DNA of 21,883 nucleotides. Origin: a virus. The stretch lies in the IMG/VR virus record IMGVR_UViG_3300025141_000881, positions 1 through 21,883 of that record; one strand, written 5' to 3'. Position numbers and translations under genes: made by a program. Numbering within the stretch: the stretch's first letter is position 1; each line of letters begins with the position of its first letter. The notes under the pieces were generated by a model. That model was not told where the DNA came from, made no database searches, and worked only from the letters and a program-made list of their open reading frames with translations. Of this stretch, positions 20,098 to 21,883 are shown piece after piece.

Positions 20098-20811
20098 CTA
20101 CTTCCAGCCCTTGCGGATCATGGCCCGCACGGTCCTGTGATAGAGCCCGTACGCAGACTTCCCTACCTTGAGACCCTCTTCGCTCAAAAGATCGTCCACG
20201 TTAGCGAGCTTGCGTTGCATGACGATGTACGCCTGAAGGATCTGAGAGATGGCGTAGGCAAAGGAGGACCGATCTACAAAGGATGGCCTAAACCGAATGA
20301 GGGGCCTGCTGGGCAGCACATGGCCGCGACCAAGCGCCCAAACAGTGGCCCCCTGATCGTTGGCCTTGGCGTAGACCGGGAGCCTGGTCTTCTTGCCCTT
20401 GCGGTAGGGCTCTTTGGAGGTAACCCGGGCGCGCGGATTGATGCCCACAACCAGCGAGTTCTTGCCCACCTTTTCAAGTGAACCCGGGGCCCCCTTCCTC
20501 GTAAGTGCGCCGTGTAACACCCCACTGCGCTGGAGGATGGGTTGCCCCGGGTATCTGCGGGCTTTCCACCCGTCGTATCCCCCTTTTTTGCCCTTGTTCG
20601 AGAGGGCAGCCCACCGTGGGCCGGTCTGATTGCCCTCCGTTGCGAACTGCCGCTTCTCGTGGGAACGGAACAGCTTGGCGACATCGCGGAGGGGGACCTC
20701 CCAGTTGTCGATCTCTTTGGCCCAGTCCTCAAACGCAATCTGAACCGTCGCCATGCTGGGCGAGAACTCAAAGCTGAAGAAACTGGATACGCTTCCCCTT
20801 GGCTCTGCCAT
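20098..20811 (-). CDS. Phage virion morphogenesis / tail completion protein (HK97 gp10 or Mu gpG-like)
   Basis: The 237-residue protein shares one base with the previous stop (TGATG). The middle shows the pattern of the Phage_tail_S / virion morphogenesis family: FATEGNQTGPRWAALSNK (56-73), then a Lys/Arg/Tyr stretch, PILQRSGVLHGALT (91-104) and SLVVGINP (119-126), followed by ARLP-like strands and the closing SRPLIRFRP. These proteins join head and tail. The C-terminal helix (about 180-237) is basic and longer than in many homologs. The N-terminus contains a Phe/Ser-rich run (VSSFFSFEFSPS) before an alternative Met at 20, so the true start could be later. Confidence 0.72.
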   Translation of the reverse strand: MAEPRGSVSSFFSFEFSPSMATVQIAFEDWAKEIDNWEVPLRDVAKLFRSHEKRQFATEGNQTGPRWAALSNKGKKGGYDGWKARRYPGQPILQRSGVLHGALTRKGAPGSLEKVGKNSLVVGINPRARVTSKEPYRKGKKTRLPVYAKANDQGATVWALGRGHVLPSRPLIRFRPSFVDRSSFAYAISQILQAYIVMQRKLANVDDLLSEEGLKVGKSAYGLYHRTVRAMIRKGWK

Positions 20812-21305
20812 CAGATGTCTTCGCAGTCATTGAAGGCAGGGGGGCAAGCGTAGGGCCTGTCGCCGGTTCCGGGGTTGTAGTCGAAGTTGGGGTCGCTGTC
20901 CTGGGTCCAATGGCTCTTGGCGAAGATGGAGGGACCTGCAAGCGACCCTGCCGCGCCGTTAGCCAAGAGGAAGACCCGCTTCTCCCACACCTGTCGCAGC
21001 ATCTCTCTGCCACGCTCAATCAACTCGTCTGCAGTGGCCTTGCCGTCCGCACCGATAGACCCCTTGGCCAGAAGGATGAACCCGCTAGAGATGAACATCT
21101 CGGCGGTCTGAGCCCACGACTCGGCAACGCTAGATGCGGTGAAGCTGTCCGAAACGCCCGCACTCAGGAACGCAAGACGCACCTCGTTGTACGCCTTGTT
21201 CCAAATGACAGTGCCCTGCGTGGATGTCGGAGTGGTGGTTGCCGAGAGCGTCCCTAGCTGGGGAGCCATTGAGGTCGCTGTGGCGATGTCTGCGTTATAG
21301 GCCAC
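20811..21305 (-). CDS. Head-tail connector-region protein (164 aa)
   Basis: GTG start with GGGAGAGG upstream. The protein begins with Ala/Thr-rich sequence (ATATSMAPQLGTLSATTTPTS), has helical stretches (VIWNKAYNEVRLAFLSAGV, ELIERGREMLRQVWEKRVF) and ends in an Asp/Pro/Cys-rich tail (FDYNPGTGDRPYACPPAFN) with two cysteines near the end. It lies where siphophages encode the head-completion adaptor. I do not recognise the family; an adaptor or head-closure role is inferred from order only. Confidence 0.55.
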   Translation of the reverse strand: MAYNADIATATSMAPQLGTLSATTTPTSTQGTVIWNKAYNEVRLAFLSAGVSDSFTASSVAESWAQTAEMFISSGFILLAKGSIGADGKATADELIERGREMLRQVWEKRVFLLANGAAGSLAGPSIFAKSHWTQDSDPNFDYNPGTGDRPYACPPAFNDCEDI

Positions 21306-21316
21306 GGCACCTCTCC

Positions 21317-21490
21317 CTACTCAGCGGCGTCTTTCTTTGCCTTCTTCTTCGCTGGGGGCTTCCGAGCGACCTCTGTGGCCATCCGCTTGCGAAGCATCCG
21401 AACCGCATCGTCCTCGCCCACCTCGATCTCGGTACCGGCGGCAAGCCTTTCGCCACCCAGCTCAACGTCACATCGCAAGATGAGTTTCAT
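21317..21490 (-). CDS. 57-residue small protein with Lys-rich tail
   Basis: A 57-residue protein (MKLILRCDVELGGERLAAG...) fills the gap between its neighbours. ATG 21490 overlaps the previous stop (ATGA) and has GGGAGA just upstream. The first 35 residues look like a small beta fold that carries a Cys (C7). The C-terminus is very basic with alternating Ala and Lys (PPAKKKAKKDAAE). It is short enough to be missed by gene callers. Histone-tail-like Lys/Ala runs suggest nucleic-acid contact, but for a head-region gene that is only a guess. Confidence 0.6.
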   Translation of the reverse strand: MKLILRCDVELGGERLAAGTEIEVGEDDAVRMLRKRMATEVARKPPAKKKAKKDAAE

Positions 21491-21825
21491 GCTCTCCCAA
21501 GCTCCTGAATGCGCTCTCTGATTGCAGACCGACCACCGCTTCGGTTGTCAGCGGCCAGCATCTCGCGAAGAAGGCCCTCGTCGTCAATCTCCGCCAACAC
21601 GTCCCGAATGGACCGAAGGGGGACACTGCGGATGGACGAGGGATCCGGGCCATCTTGGGAAGAGGCAGGCTCCGCTGCAGGAGCCTGCTGACCATCGACC
21701 AGGACCAGGACCCCGACGGAGCAGAGCGCTTCTGCTGCCACTCCGTCGGGGGCGACTGAACCTGCGGAGTAACGAACCCCGCTGTGAATCAACTCCTGGC
21801 CTTCGGCTACCTTGTAGGTTGGCAT
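21487..21825 (-). CDS. Small head-region protein (112 aa)
   Basis: ATG 21825 with GGAGGA about 9 bases upstream. The N-terminus (YKVAEGQELIHSGVRYSAGSVAPDG, then a helix and GVLVLV) follows the pattern of small phage proteins found after the capsid gene, with an 'I.h.G..y..G' motif. A Pro/Ala/Ser linker (47-65) leads to a C-terminal helical part (LRSIRDVLAEIDDEGLLREMLAADNRSG) ending in RIQELGRA, similar in shape to a Rho-N/HeH-like helix-extended-helix motif. The role is unknown, and the C-terminal motif suggests DNA or protein contact. It overlaps the 57-residue gene by ATGA. Confidence 0.55.
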   Translation of the reverse strand: MPTYKVAEGQELIHSGVRYSAGSVAPDGVAAEALCSVGVLVLVDGQQAPAAEPASSQDGPDPSSIRSVPLRSIRDVLAEIDDEGLLREMLAADNRSGGRSAIRERIQELGRA

Positions 21826-21845
21826 GAGGGGTGTTCCTCCAATCC

Positions 21846-21883
21846 CTAGGCGTGGCTTAGGACGCCCATGGTTTCCCAGGACG
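21846..21883 (-). CDS. C-terminal end of an upstream late gene, possibly the major capsid protein (partial)
   Basis: On the minus strand a frame open to the window edge reads SWETMGVLSHA and then stops (TAG at 21848-21846), 20 bases before the next start. A Trp-Glu...Gly-Val-Leu end fits the last strand of some phage capsid proteins, and the position before head-completion genes agrees. Eleven codons are too few to identify it; a second frame also ends nearby (TAA), so the frame choice is uncertain. Confidence 0.35.
   Translation of the reverse strand, partial: SWETMGVLSHA

Noticed and set aside
1-21883. tRNA genes, CRISPR arrays, insertion sequences, integrase or attachment sites
   Set aside because: None seen on reading both strands; almost all the sequence is taken up by tightly packed phage genes.

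Overview
The window is a GC-rich, gene-dense piece of a tailed double-stranded DNA phage (free phage or prophage) with siphovirus-type morphology. The evidence is a lambda-style tail assembly chaperone pair with a frameshift site, a 756-residue tape measure protein, a tail tube protein and an endolysin-centred lysis cassette. A probable unimolecular spanin (lipobox plus C-terminal membrane helix) points to a Gram-negative host. Asp/Ser repeats in one small membrane protein recall lipoproteins of Myxococcota and other former deltaproteobacteria, but that host hint is weak. I saw no integrase, repressor, tRNA or CRISPR array.

Layout: two convergent blocks meet at about 6,690. Positions 1-6,696 (+ strand) form the replication/recombination block. 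In order: three small overlapping ORFs (two Cys-containing), a DnaB-type helicase, a 17-codon mini-ORF, a beta-class DNA methyltransferase, two small Cys-rich proteins, a PD-(D/E)XK nuclease with four cysteines placed as for a 4Fe-4S cluster, a Sak4-like RecA-fold ATPase, a single-strand-binding-like protein ending in an SSB-type acidic tip, a 165-base non-coding gap full of inverted repeats, and a RuvC-family resolvase. Most neighbours overlap by ATGA, so translation is probably coupled.

Positions 6,671-21,883 (- strand, read right to left) form the late block. In order: end of a possible capsid gene, four head-completion or connector genes (one only 57 codons), tail terminator-like protein, tail tube, chaperones G and G-T (-1 slippery heptamer GGGAAAA), tape measure, two large tail-tip proteins, three beta-rich or lectin-like distal proteins, one unknown, then lysis genes: small membrane protein, M15-type peptidase endolysin, Asp-rich membrane protein, three more membrane proteins, probable u-spanin and a last small unknown. 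That last gene overlaps the resolvase gene tail-to-tail by 26 bases.

How they work together: helicase, nuclease, Sak4-like ATPase, SSB-like protein and resolvase look like a phage replication and homologous recombination set, with the methyltransferase probably protecting phage DNA. The late block builds the tail on the head and then lyses the cell. No clearly new system is proven. The points most worth checking are the frameshift and its Cys-rich extension, the crowded lysis cassette, the resolvase lacking one acidic catalytic residue, and the structured gap at 6,046-6,210.
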